The notes: generated by a model not told the origin, from the letters alone. A DNA stretch of 28,020 nucleotides from Elusimicrobiota bacterium (GCA_003482905.1 DMXM01000010.1:11905-39924), one strand, 5' to 3'; positions 1 to 9,069 are shown, numbered from the stretch's first letter. Numbers and translations: made by a program.

Positions 1-252
1 CTGATAAACCTGTCCACGGTGACCACGGCACTGGCCGGGAAGCTTTCAAGCACGGCCGGCGTACCTGCCGCGCTGGTGGACCTCTCCACCGTTACGACGG
101 CGCTGGGACTTAAGGCCGACGCCGCATCCGTGCTGCCAGCCAACGCCACGGTGCCTTCGGACCTGATAGATCTATCCACGGTGACCACGGCCCTGGCCGG
201 GAAGCTTTCAAGCACGGCCGGCGTACCTGCCGCGCTGGTGGACCTCTCCACC
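1..252 (+). repeat. 162-bp-period direct repeat inside the fibre-like gene
   Basis: Bases 1-90 and 163-252 are nearly identical, with four mismatches at the left side and an identical run of 60 nt (31-90 equals 193-252). The period is 162 bp, or 54 codons, so the repeat keeps the reading frame. The intervening 91-162 encodes a diverged related half-unit. More copies may lie upstream of the window. Confidence 0.9.
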
Positions 253-684
253 GCCGCGGGGCTCGGCGCTAACACTTTTACCGGCAGCCAGACCATAACC
301 GCGTCCGGTGGCCTGGCCGTGACCTACGGCATTGCCGCCGGCACCGTAACGCTCACTGGCGGCATAACAGCCTCAAGCGCTACTTTTATGGGCAACGGGG
401 AAGTGCGCGGGGTAATAAAAGCCGGCAGCGGCGCCGTCCAGATAACAAACGCGGCCGGAAATCTGGATGCGACAAAGCTGACCGGGAACCTGCCGGCCAT
501 AAACGGGGCCAGCCTTACTGGCGTCATCGCCGCCTCGGTCGCGCTGATCACCAGCGCCTCCTGCGACGCGCTGGACGCGGCCTCGGTGGGGCTCTTCTGC
601 TATGACACCTCGGACAACGTAGTGAGCGTTTCCACCAGCACGGGCGTCGGCGGCTACGCCTCGTTCACCGCCGGGGCCTGGTGA
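1..684 (+). CDS. Repetitive surface/fibre-like protein, 5' end outside the window
   Basis: The reading frame is open from base 1 and stops with TGA at 682-684, so only the last 227 codons are present. The visible part is low in charged residues and rich in Ala, Thr, Ser, Gly, Val and Leu. It begins with a 54-residue repeat of the type LSTVTTALAGKLSSTAG, present twice, with a diverged half-copy between. After this comes a Gly/Thr/Val-rich part with short beta-strand-like segments and motifs such as LDATKLTGNLPAINGASLTG, which resemble repeat units of phage tail fibres and trimeric surface fibres. Two Cys occur near the C-terminus (SASCDALDAA and GLFCYD). There is no obvious membrane anchor or sorting signal in the visible part. 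I do not recognise the family. A secreted or surface fibre is an inference from composition and from the secreted protein encoded next. Confidence 0.7.
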   Translation: MINLSTVTTALAGKLSSTAGVPAALVDLSTVTTALGLKADAASVLPANATVPSDLIDLSTVTTALAGKLSSTAGVPAALVDLSTAAGLGANTFTGSQTITASGGLAVTYGIAAGTVTLTGGITASSATFMGNGEVRGVIKAGSGAVQITNAAGNLDATKLTGNLPAINGASLTGVIAASVALITSASCDALDAASVGLFCYDTSDNVVSVSTSTGVGGYASFTAGAW

Positions 685-746
685 GAAGGGAGCAGATCCC
701 GCCGCCGCCCAGGATTTTCGCTGTTTCTAAAGATTGATGGCTTTGT

Positions 747-2912
747 ATGGATTATAAAAAAGCGGTTTTTTCTGCTTCTTTGATGACGCTGGTCTTTTGC
801 GGCGTCGTTTCGGCGCAGACAGAAATTCTGGAGACCCAGGCCGTCACCGGCGGCCTGGGGATATCCAGTTCCACCGCCAAGGTGCTGGAGTCCGTAGTGG
901 GCCAGGTTGCAGGCGTACAAATGACCGCGGGTTCCAAAAAAATTCTCTCCGGTCACGCCTCTAACAGTCACAGCCCCGGCGTGATCTACGACCTGGCCGC
1001 CAGCACGCAGCCGGTGGGGGAGGGCCAGGTGCGCGTGAGCTTCACCAGCGTGGGCGACGACGGCTTCCGTGGCCAGGCGGCAGGAGTGGTGATCAAAATA
1101 GCTACTTTCCCCGTCACCTACGCCAATTATGAAAGCGTTCTTTCATCGTTCACCCTGGTCGGCCTCAGCACCGGCACGGTCGATATCAGCACCTATTCCC
1201 ACCTGGTGCCGGGGCCGCAGTATTACGCCGCCCTGCGGGTGCGTGACGGCGCCGGCGTCTACGGCAGGGTCTCCTCCACCGCGGCGTTCTATACCACGGC
1301 CATAGCCCCCGACCCGGTCAGTTCCCTTACCATGCAGTCCTCAACTTCGGGCGCGGTCACGCTGCTTTGGAATATGACGGGCGACGACGGAGCCGCAGGG
1401 GATTTTAACCAGGGTGCAATACGGGTGGACTATTCTACGGACCCGGCTCACAATTTTTCCAGCGCCGCTTATGTGGCGCAGCTGACCACCAGCACGCTGA
1501 GTCTGGCGGCGCAGTACTACTGGTTGTCGGGGCTACCCGGCAACGTCACTTATTACGCCGCCGTCTACCTGGGCGACGAAGTGACCGTGTACGGCGGCCT
1601 TGGCAATATCGCCAGCCTGGTCACAATGGCCTACCCGCCGACCTCCGCCGGTTTTTCCGATCTGTTAAGGGGCGGCTTCTCCGTCAACTATATCGCCGGC
1701 AATTCCGCCGGAACGGAATATTTCGTGCAGATCTCCACGCGCGCGGATTTCTCAGTGACGCGCGATTCCGGCTGGATCGCCGCCTCTTCCACCGCCTTCT
1801 CGGGCCTGGATAACGGCTTTCTGTATTACGTTCGCGGCAAGGCCAGGAACAGTTCCGGCGTAGAAACGGTCTATTCCGACTTCGGCAGCCTGCCCCTTAT
1901 GCCCAGCGCCGGCAGGCCGGCCACGCCTATAGTGCGCGGCGCCGTTTCCGGCGCCGGGTTCACATTGTCCTGGGCCCCAGTCCTTTACGACATCTACGGC
2001 GGCACCACCAGCATAATGCGCTACGAGGTCTACCGCAGCACGGCTATCGACGGAAATCCCGAACTGGCCGCTTCTCTTTCAAGCGCCACGTTCAGCTGCA
2101 CCGAGGCGGTGAGCGGTCTCCGGTGGTATTTCGTGAAAGCCGTGGACCAATATAATCTTAAGAGCGACGCCTCGCTCTGGATGAAGAATTCGGGCGAGCA
2201 GGCCCGCGTGGTGGCCGACGACTTCCGCGCGGCCGCCGATATGTCCCCTGCGCTTCAGGAAACGCTCGGGGCCGCCGGCCTGTCCCCGCGCCTCGCGCGC
2301 CAGGCGCAGTACGAGAGCGGGCTTACGTTCGCGGCGTACAGGCTTTACTTCCTGGCCTCCAACGGCGATGAGAAGTCGGGCATAGACTTCCCCGGGGATA
2401 TTACGCTGACCCTGCCCATTACCCGCACGGGCGCCGTTACCATAGCCGCCGCGTCTCCCGCCGCCTCCTATACGGCCTACGACTACGCCGTCTACTACTA
2501 CAATGGCGTGGAGGACGTGCGCATCGGCGGCACCGTCGACCCGGCCGCCGGCAGCATAACCGTGCTTACCCGCAAGACCGGCACGTTCAAGGTAAAGCAG
2601 ATCGTGCGTCCGCAGTCCTTCAGGATAACGCAGACCGTGCCCCGCAAGATCTTTACGCCCAACGGCGACGGTATCTGGGACGAGTTCAATATCATTTATG
2701 AAAACCCGGAGGGGTTGGAGATCTCGGACGCCAAGGTCTACGACCTGGCCGGCGCGCAAGTGGCCGGCCTGCGGCCCGGCGCCTATAATTCGGAGGCTTC
2801 GCTGGCCTGGGACGGCAGAAAGTCCGGCGACAGGGCGCCGGCCGGCATCTATATCTACCAGTTCAAGGCCGGTGACAAGTACTATAACGGAACGGTGGTG
2901 CTGGCGCGATAA
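747..2912 (+). CDS. Secreted fibronectin-III-like protein with C-terminal FTPNGDG/FlgD-like domain
   Basis: The 721-residue protein starts with a clear signal peptide (Lys-Lys, then a hydrophobic stretch, cleavage after SAQ near residue 24). Four fibronectin-III-like beta modules can be traced at about residues 73-182, 183-288, 290-383 and 388-480. They are recognisable by strand patterns such as YYAALRVRDGAGVYG and YEVYRSTAIDG. A less typical beta region follows. The C-terminus (from F636, FTPNGDG, to the end) combines the start of the gliding-associated CHU_C-type domain with a FlgD-Ig-like ending (VYDLAG, WDGR, PAGIYIYQF, VVLAR). Such terminal domains are known on exported, surface-located proteins of FCB-group and related bacteria. 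No catalytic domain is visible. A structural or adhesive surface protein is inferred. The next gene encodes a PorV-like barrel. No good Shine-Dalgarno sequence precedes the ATG. Confidence 0.85.
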   Translation: MDYKKAVFSASLMTLVFCGVVSAQTEILETQAVTGGLGISSSTAKVLESVVGQVAGVQMTAGSKKILSGHASNSHSPGVIYDLAASTQPVGEGQVRVSFTSVGDDGFRGQAAGVVIKIATFPVTYANYESVLSSFTLVGLSTGTVDISTYSHLVPGPQYYAALRVRDGAGVYGRVSSTAAFYTTAIAPDPVSSLTMQSSTSGAVTLLWNMTGDDGAAGDFNQGAIRVDYSTDPAHNFSSAAYVAQLTTSTLSLAAQYYWLSGLPGNVTYYAAVYLGDEVTVYGGLGNIASLVTMAYPPTSAGFSDLLRGGFSVNYIAGNSAGTEYFVQISTRADFSVTRDSGWIAASSTAFSGLDNGFLYYVRGKARNSSGVETVYSDFGSLPLMPSAGRPATPIVRGAVSGAGFTLSWAPVLYDIYGGTTSIMRYEVYRSTAIDGNPELAASLSSATFSCTEAVSGLRWYFVKAVDQYNLKSDASLWMKNSGEQARVVADDFRAAADMSPALQETLGAAGLSPRLARQAQYESGLTFAAYRLYFLASNGDEKSGIDFPGDITLTLPITRTGAVTIAAASPAASYTAYDYAVYYYNGVEDVRIGGTVDPAAGSITVLTRKTGTFKVKQIVRPQSFRITQTVPRKIFTPNGDGIWDEFNIIYENPEGLEISDAKVYDLAGAQVAGLRPGAYNSEASLAWDGRKSGDRAPAGIYIYQFKAGDKYYNGTVVLAR

Positions 2913-2976
2913 AAGGGTTTTTAAACGGCGGACGGAGGCCTGGCGTGCGCAGCGGCCTAACTATTAGGTAATATTT

Positions 2977-4347
2977 ATGAAACAGCAGGAAGGTAGAATT
3001 ATTACTGTGGCAAAAACGCTGACGGTAATGCTTTCCGTTGTTTTATACTTTTATATGAGAAGCTACGCCTCTTTCAACGATTCGGCCTGCGGCGCCAGGG
3101 CAACGGCCATGGGCGGCGCCTTTGCCGCGGTGCCGGGCGGGGCCGAGGCCATGTGTTCCAACCCCGCCTCGCTGCTTGAAATCTCCTCGCCGGAGCTGAC
3201 CGCGGTCTACGGGCGGCTTTATTCCGGCCTCAGCGACGATTCCAGGATCGGCCAGGGGTACTTCGGCTTCGCGGCGCCCGTGAAACGCTACCTCCGGGGA
3301 GCGGCCGGCTTCGCCTGGAACGACACCCGCCTGAGCGAGGCTTATTCCGAAACCACTTTCTCCGTCAGCTACGCAACCGCGGTCTACCGCGGCCTGGGCG
3401 CCGGCCTTACGTTGAAGTACCTGCGCCGCGGCTACGTGTCGGACGGCTACACCGCCCTTGACCCCGTCTTCTCGGACGGCTACGCCAAGGGCGCGCTGGG
3501 CGCTGACCTGGGTTTTTTTTACCGCCCCGCGCCCCGTTACGCTTTCGGTCTGACGGTCAAGAACCTCAACAGGCCGGACCTGGGCCTGGCCGCCGCCGAC
3601 CGCCTGCCCGTGGAAGTGCGCGCCGGCGCCTCCTACGCTATGCAGGCCAGCCTGCTCGACCTTGACGCCTCCTTCTCAGGCCCCGACTATACCGTGGCCG
3701 CCGGCGCGGAATATTCTTTCCAGCGCCGCTATTCGCTGCGCATGGGCCTGGCCGCCGGGAACAATTCCAGGCGTACGGTCAACATGGGGCTCGGGGGCCG
3801 CTTCGGCCTGGCCGGGTTCGATTACGCTTTCAGCCTGCCTATCGGCGGTATTGCCGGCACCCTGGGGTCGCACCGCCTGGCTTTCTCTTTCCGCTTCGGC
3901 CCCGAGGCCGATCTGCGGCCGGCCGCCGAACCGGCCGGGGCGCAGCGCGCCCCAGAGAAGGCGGCGCCGCCGGAAGAAAAAACGAATATCCCGCAGGACG
4001 ATCTGAACGCGGCCCCGGCCCGCCCGGCGGAGCCGGTACCCGCGCAGTCCGATATGCTCGAACAGATCGAATCGCTGAAAGCGGAACTTGAGAAGGCGCG
4101 CGCCGAAACGGAAGCCGTAAAAGCGCGGCCCGGGCAAGGGCCTGCCGCCGGGCCGGCGCAGCCGAGGCCCCGGCAGCCGGCCGGAGGCCGCAGGACTTAC
4201 GTGGTTAAGGATGGAGACACGCTTGAAAGCGTAGCGGACAAGGTATACGGCGACCCGGAACGCTGGCCGGAGATCTACAGGGCCAATACGGGCGCGGTGG
4301 GCCGCGGCGGCGAGATCCGCCCCGGACAGGTGCTGGTGCTGCCATAA
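2977..4347 (+). CDS. PorV/PorQ-like outer-membrane barrel with C-terminal LysM domain
   Basis: The 456-residue protein has an N-terminal signal or anchor segment (about residues 10-32) and then the signature of PorV/PorQ/UPF0164-type barrels: ARATAMGGAFAAV, NPASL, and alternating amphipathic beta strands to about residue 310. A Pro/Ala/Glu-rich linker follows, then a short coiled coil (about 350-380) and a LysM domain from Y408 to the end (VVKDGDTLESVADKVYGDP, IYRANTG, IRPGQVLVLP). LysM domains bind peptidoglycan glycan chains, so the C-terminus should be periplasmic and tie the barrel to the wall. PorV in type IX secretion shuttles cargo with C-terminal sorting domains, and the preceding gene encodes a protein with such a domain. 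Any functional link is inferred. A run of eight T (3513-3520) lies in the barrel-coding part. Confidence 0.85.
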   Translation: MKQQEGRIITVAKTLTVMLSVVLYFYMRSYASFNDSACGARATAMGGAFAAVPGGAEAMCSNPASLLEISSPELTAVYGRLYSGLSDDSRIGQGYFGFAAPVKRYLRGAAGFAWNDTRLSEAYSETTFSVSYATAVYRGLGAGLTLKYLRRGYVSDGYTALDPVFSDGYAKGALGADLGFFYRPAPRYAFGLTVKNLNRPDLGLAAADRLPVEVRAGASYAMQASLLDLDASFSGPDYTVAAGAEYSFQRRYSLRMGLAAGNNSRRTVNMGLGGRFGLAGFDYAFSLPIGGIAGTLGSHRLAFSFRFGPEADLRPAAEPAGAQRAPEKAAPPEEKTNIPQDDLNAAPARPAEPVPAQSDMLEQIESLKAELEKARAETEAVKARPGQGPAAGPAQPRPRQPAGGRRTYVVKDGDTLESVADKVYGDPERWPEIYRANTGAVGRGGEIRPGQVLVLP

Positions 4348-4381
4348 CACTAAGAGGCGCGGCCGACCGCCGCGGAATATT

Positions 4382-7108
4382 ATGAACGAAAAATTTGACG
4401 AATCCTCCCTTAACGAGACCGCCATTAACGACGTGGAAACCGCGCGCCTGGCCCTGCGCTGGGCGCTGGACAAGATCCGCGGCCTGCACGAAGAGGACCT
4501 CAAGACGCGGCAGAACCTGCAGGAAAAATCCAGCCAGGTGGCTTTCCTGGAAAACCAGCTTAAAGCCAAGAACGCCGAGATAGAGCGCGGCAGCCGCGTG
4601 CACGAGGAGGAGATGAAATCGAGCCAGGATTCCCTGGAATACCAGTTCCGCTCCAGGCTGGAACGCCTCACCGAGCGCGAAAAAGAGCTGGAGGACAAGA
4701 TCTCCAAGAACGAGGAGGCCCTGAAGCAGAAAGAGTCCCGGCTCCACGAAGAGTACCAGAAGAAATCCGAGGAGCTGCGCGGGCGCTGGGCGCAGGTGGA
4801 AGGGGAATTATGGCAGCTGCGCCAGGAACAGCTGGCCAAGCAGCAGGAATCCGAGCGCGTGTACGGCGGCCGGCTCGAGGCGGAAAAAAAGAGAATATCC
4901 GAGGAAGCGGCCTCCCAGAAGGCCTCCCTGGAACAAATTTACCAGAACAGGGTGGAGGAGCTCGAGAAACGGGAACGCTCCATCGGCGAGGAACTGCGCA
5001 AGCAGGAGGCCGTCCTCAAGTGGGCCAAAGACAGCTGGCAGAAGGACACGGAAGACCGCGAGCGGGCCCTCAAGCAGAAAGATCTCGATATAGACAAGAA
5101 GATCCTGGAGAAGAACCAGGAGATAGAAGATTACAAGGTTAAAGTCTCCCTGCTGGAAAAGCAGCTGAACGAATTCCCGGAAGCGCTCAGGCGCCGCGAC
5201 GAGGACCTGGCCCGCTACAAGGACGCGCTCGCGAGCCTCGACGGGGTGATCCGCACCCTGGAGACCGAAAAAAAGAGCCAGCAGGCGGACTACGAAGGGC
5301 GCCTGGCCAGGACGGGCGAAACCCTGGACGCCGAGAAGCACCGCTACAGGGAAATGGAGGCGGAGATCCCCAAGCGCCTCAAGATCGCCGTCGAGCACGA
5401 GCGCAACAGGCTCGCGGAAAAGCTGCAGGAGATAGAACGCGAGTACCGTTCGGACCTGGGCAAGCGTCAGGACGAGATAGACTACCTGCAGCGCAACCTG
5501 AAAACTTTCGAGGAGACCATAAAGACCCTCCAGACCGAGCGGGACGCGTTCGCGCACAAGGTGGAGAACGCGCAGACGCAGTACAGCGTAAAGCTGGAGG
5601 AATTCGCTTTCCGCGAGAAGCAGCTGCAGTCGGAGTATGACGTGCGGCTTAAAGTGGAGATGGAGAAGCACGCGGGGGCGCTCCGCGCCGAGATCGACAC
5701 CGCCGGGCGCATCTACGAGGACAGTCTGCGCCTGAAGGTGGAGGAGATCTCTCACCTGCGCCGCGAACTGGAGGAGTCCGCCAAAGAGAAAGGGGCGGCC
5801 CGCGAGCAGCAGGGGGTCCTGCGCCGGGAGCTGGAAATTTCGCAGGAGCGCGCCCAAGCCTCCCAGGACACCTTGCGCGCCCGCCTCAAAGGCGAGTTCG
5901 AACAGAAGCTTTCCGAGGAAGCGGCGCAGTGGGAAAAGCGTCTTTCCGCGGAAAAGCAGCGCTTCGCCCTGGAGCTGGAAGGGCGCGGGATGGAATTCGC
6001 CTCCGAACTGGGGCGCAAGGACGAGGAGCTTGGAGAGCTGCGCCTGATGCTCCAGAAAGCCGGGGAAGATATTAAAATGGCGCGGCAGAAGGCCGGCGAG
6101 GAAGTGAAGGCCGCGGTGGCCGAGGAACGCGCCCGCGGGGCCGCCGCCGCCGGTGAACAGACCGCCGCACTGGCCGAGACGCTTAAAATGCGCGACGCCA
6201 AAATAGCGGAACTGCTGCGGGCCTTCGAGGCCCTGAAAGTGGAACGCGAAGAACTCGCCATGCACGAGCGCGAGCGCCTTCAGCGCCTCTACACCGAAAA
6301 AGAGAAAGCGATGGACGAGGACTTGGCCGCCAGGGAGGCGGAGCTTCTGCGGGCCCGCGAGGCGCTGGCCAAGGCCTCGGCCGACCGGGACGCCGCCCAG
6401 CAGCTGCGCCAGTCGCAGGAAGACGTATACCGCAAGACCCTTGAGGACTTCCGGTCCAAGCTATCGGAGGCCCTGCTGCGCTTCGAGGTGCTGCAGAAGA
6501 CCGCCGAGGAGCGGCAGGCTTTTGTCGCGTCCCTCCAGATGGAGCTCTCCCAGGAGCGCAAGCGCTCCGAGGAGCAGGCCGCCGGGCTGGCCGCCAGGCT
6601 GGCCGCCAAGGAGAAGGATTTCAGGGACGTGCGCGCCGAGTACGCGGACTTCAAGGGCGCTTTCGACGCCGAGATCCGGGAGACGGATAAAAAATACACG
6701 GACGCCATGCAGAAACTGCGTTCCTCCGAGGAGCAGCGCGCCGCCAAGGAGAAGCAGCTCGAACAGTACAAGCGCGAGGGGGACTACTGGCGCATGGAAA
6801 TAGCGCGCAAGAGCGAGGAAGTATCAGCCCTGGAAAAAGAAAAGGTCAGGGAGCTCTCCGCGCTGAAAGACACCCTGAACGCCAGGGACATCTCCCTGGC
6901 GCAGCTCCAGTCCAAGTGCGACACGCTGGCCCGCAACGAAGAGCGCCTGCGCGCTTATCTGGAAGAGGAGAAAACGCAGCGGGCCACGGCCGAAGTGAAA
7001 GCCGAGGACGCCGTCTCCGAAGCCGCGAAAAAAGCGGAGGAATTCGAGAAAACGCGCCAGCTTGTGGAACAGCTTAAGGAAAAGCTTAAAGTATGGAAGA
7101 ACAAGTAA
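4382..7108 (+). CDS. Long coiled-coil protein, function unknown
   Basis: The 908-residue protein is almost entirely helical and coiled-coil, dominated by Glu, Lys, Arg, Gln, Ala and Leu with heptad spacing, from about residue 35 to the C-terminus. The first 35 residues (NEKFDESSLNETAIND) are not coiled and could be a partner-binding tip. There is no signal peptide, transmembrane segment, P-loop or hinge domain, so it is not an SMC or Rad50 ATPase. It is expected to be cytoplasmic and to form an extended rod or filament. It ends with KLKVWKNK. The next gene starts 16 nt before its stop codon, suggesting translational coupling with the coiled-coil kinase-like protein. The two proteins share similar coiled-coil composition and may assemble together, which is inference. 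Filament-forming or scaffold roles are possible. Sequence similarity alone will be unreliable because of low complexity. Confidence 0.85.
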   Translation: MNEKFDESSLNETAINDVETARLALRWALDKIRGLHEEDLKTRQNLQEKSSQVAFLENQLKAKNAEIERGSRVHEEEMKSSQDSLEYQFRSRLERLTEREKELEDKISKNEEALKQKESRLHEEYQKKSEELRGRWAQVEGELWQLRQEQLAKQQESERVYGGRLEAEKKRISEEAASQKASLEQIYQNRVEELEKRERSIGEELRKQEAVLKWAKDSWQKDTEDRERALKQKDLDIDKKILEKNQEIEDYKVKVSLLEKQLNEFPEALRRRDEDLARYKDALASLDGVIRTLETEKKSQQADYEGRLARTGETLDAEKHRYREMEAEIPKRLKIAVEHERNRLAEKLQEIEREYRSDLGKRQDEIDYLQRNLKTFEETIKTLQTERDAFAHKVENAQTQYSVKLEEFAFREKQLQSEYDVRLKVEMEKHAGALRAEIDTAGRIYEDSLRLKVEEISHLRRELEESAKEKGAAREQQGVLRRELEISQERAQASQDTLRARLKGEFEQKLSEEAAQWEKRLSAEKQRFALELEGRGMEFASELGRKDEELGELRLMLQKAGEDIKMARQKAGEEVKAAVAEERARGAAAAGEQTAALAETLKMRDAKIAELLRAFEALKVEREELAMHERERLQRLYTEKEKAMDEDLAAREAELLRAREALAKASADRDAAQQLRQSQEDVYRKTLEDFRSKLSEALLRFEVLQKTAEERQAFVASLQMELSQERKRSEEQAAGLAARLAAKEKDFRDVRAEYADFKGAFDAEIRETDKKYTDAMQKLRSSEEQRAAKEKQLEQYKREGDYWRMEIARKSEEVSALEKEKVRELSALKDTLNARDISLAQLQSKCDTLARNEERLRAYLEEEKTQRATAEVKAEDAVSEAAKKAEEFEKTRQLVEQLKEKLKVWKNK

Positions 7109-9069
7109 CCCCCCTGAGCGAGCTTGAAGGCCTCAACTGCGAACTTGACGGCCTGCTTTCCGACCTGAAAGGCCGGGAGGAAAGTTCCCTTTCCAAAATA
7201 CACGACCTGGAGACGCAGCTCGAGGCCGCCAGGTCCTTGGCCGGTGCCGCGGCGGCCCGCCTGGCCGCCCGGGAGGCGGCGCTGACGGGCGCGTTGCAGG
7301 AGGCCAAGTCCTCCCTGATAAACGAAATTTCCAGGTCAGCGGCGCTTTCCTCCGAGCGCGGGGACCTGGCCGCCAGGCTCGAATCCGTCTCCCGCCTGTA
7401 TGACGAGGAACGGGCCAGGTCCGCGGAGAAGGAGCAGCTGCTGAAAAGCACCCGTTCGGCCCTGAAGGACAAGGACGCCGAGTCCGAAAAGATCTGGCAC
7501 GCCATGGAGGAGCTGAAAGCCGAGGCGGCCCACGAACGCGCCGCTTTGAAGGAGCGCGAGGACCAGCTGATCAAGTTCGTCAAGGTCCAGGAAAATCTGG
7601 AAGGCAGGCTTGCCCAGGCCGCCCGCGACAACGCGCGCTGCGAGGAAGGCTTCCTCCTCAAAGTGGACCTGGTGAAAAAAGAATTAAGGGAGCAGGTCAG
7701 GCGCGGCGAGGAGCTTGAACGCAGCCTGGCCGCGGCCGGGAGGCGTCTCGACGAGGCTTTGGAGGAAGTGGCGCAAAAGGACAGTCTGCTGGCGGCCACC
7801 CCTTCGGGAGCGCTGGAAAAACTTCGCGCGCTGCAGGCGGCGCTGGGCGACCGCGAGGCCGCCCTGCGCAATAAAGAGGAGGAGAACGCCGTTCTGCGCG
7901 GCCGGGAAGATTCTCTTTTAAACGAGCTGCGGGCCGCCGAGGAAAAGTGGAAGCTGTCCGAGGTTCAGGCGCATAACGCCGTTTCAAAGCTGAGGGCGGC
8001 CGAGAACGCCAATGAAATTTCAGCGGGCCGGCTGAAGGCGCTCGAGGCCGAGCGCGACAAGTTCCGCGCGGCGGTATTCAAGGCGGAAGCCGCCGCGGTC
8101 TCGCTGGTTTCGCGTGAATCCCAGGCCCGCGACGGCGAGGCCGCCGGACTTATGGCCGCCCTGGAAGAACAGGCGGCCAGATATACGGAACTGCTCCGCA
8201 AGTATGACGACCTGGCGCTGGCCGGCGAGGCCGCCGCCAGGGAGAAGGCCGGCGTCAAAGCCGAGGCGGAGGCGCTCCGCGCCAGGCTGAGCGCGGTCGA
8301 GTCCGAAGCCGCCGCGGCGGTGGAGGAGGAGAAGGCCCGCTACGCCAGGCTGTCCCGGCGGATGAATAACGCCGGTATGTCCCAGGGGAAGGGCGGTCCG
8401 GCGACGGGCGGCCCCGGGTATGACCCCGAGTTCGAGGAGCTGGCGGCCGGTCTTGGGCGCCAGATAGCGGATTCGATAAGTATCATACGCAGCCACGCGG
8501 AATTCTGCGCCGAATCCCCCGGGGCGGAAGGCGCCAGGGAGTCGATGTCCGTAATAGCGAGGAACATCGCGGCGCTGCAGAAGAAAATGGACACTATAAT
8601 GAATTTCGCCAGGCCGGTGATCCCGCGGCGTTCCCCGGAGAAGCTTTCCGGCATAGCGGCGCGGGCGCTGGAGGCTTTGCGCGCCTCCGGCCGGCTGGGC
8701 GGCATCAAGGCCAGGGTGGACGCTCCGGGGGAACTGCGGACCGTCAATGTGGACGGGGTCCGCCTGGCCGAGGCCGTGGAGCAGCTTCTCCTTAACGCGG
8801 CGGAAGCCATGCCGCGCGGCGGAGAGCTGGTGGTCAGGCTCTCGTCTTCCGGGGGCAGGCAGCGGCTTGAGATAAAGGATACCGGCGAAGGGGTCGAGAA
8901 AAAGAATCTCGGCGCGGTTTTTCAGCCGTTCTTTACCACCCGTCCCGGAAAAATGGGGTTGGGACTCGCGCTGGCTCGCAACGTCGCCGCGGCGCACGGC
9001 GGCACGCTCGAGCTTTCCGGGGAGCCGGGGCGCGGCGCCGTGGCGGTGATGGAACTGCCCGAGGCCTGA
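7093..9069 (+). CDS. Coiled-coil protein with histidine-kinase core lacking the phospho-acceptor His
   Basis: The 658-residue protein has a long N-terminal coiled coil (about 1-425), a Gly-rich linker (about 430-443) and a C-terminal kinase core of the NtrB type. In the dimerisation helix, the segment LAAGLGRQIADSISIIRSHAEF aligns with the usual LAAGLAHEIxNPL pattern, but the phospho-accepting His is Arg (R456, codon CGC at 8458-8460) and the following Glu is Gln. The ATP-binding parts are intact: N box with N568 (LLLNAAEAM), G1 box D596-G600 (DTGEGV), F box F610-R617 (FQPFFTTR) and G2 (GLGLALA). No transmembrane helix is present, so it should be cytoplasmic. It overlaps the upstream coiled-coil gene by 16 nt and ends 7 nt before a receiver-domain gene, its likely partner. 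It may be a pseudo-kinase, a phosphatase or an ATP-driven regulator. H468 one helix face further on could be an alternative acceptor. Confidence 0.9.
   Translation: MEEQVTPLSELEGLNCELDGLLSDLKGREESSLSKIHDLETQLEAARSLAGAAAARLAAREAALTGALQEAKSSLINEISRSAALSSERGDLAARLESVSRLYDEERARSAEKEQLLKSTRSALKDKDAESEKIWHAMEELKAEAAHERAALKEREDQLIKFVKVQENLEGRLAQAARDNARCEEGFLLKVDLVKKELREQVRRGEELERSLAAAGRRLDEALEEVAQKDSLLAATPSGALEKLRALQAALGDREAALRNKEEENAVLRGREDSLLNELRAAEEKWKLSEVQAHNAVSKLRAAENANEISAGRLKALEAERDKFRAAVFKAEAAAVSLVSRESQARDGEAAGLMAALEEQAARYTELLRKYDDLALAGEAAAREKAGVKAEAEALRARLSAVESEAAAAVEEEKARYARLSRRMNNAGMSQGKGGPATGGPGYDPEFEELAAGLGRQIADSISIIRSHAEFCAESPGAEGARESMSVIARNIAALQKKMDTIMNFARPVIPRRSPEKLSGIAARALEALRASGRLGGIKARVDAPGELRTVNVDGVRLAEAVEQLLLNAAEAMPRGGELVVRLSSSGGRQRLEIKDTGEGVEKKNLGAVFQPFFTTRPGKMGLGLALARNVAAAHGGTLELSGEPGRGAVAVMELPEA

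Noticed and set aside
4808..6265. A 485-codon open frame on the - strand opposite the coiled-coil gene
   Set aside because: Leu/Phe/Gln-rich translation arises from the antisense of Glu/Lys/Arg/Gln heptads. The + strand gene explains the region.
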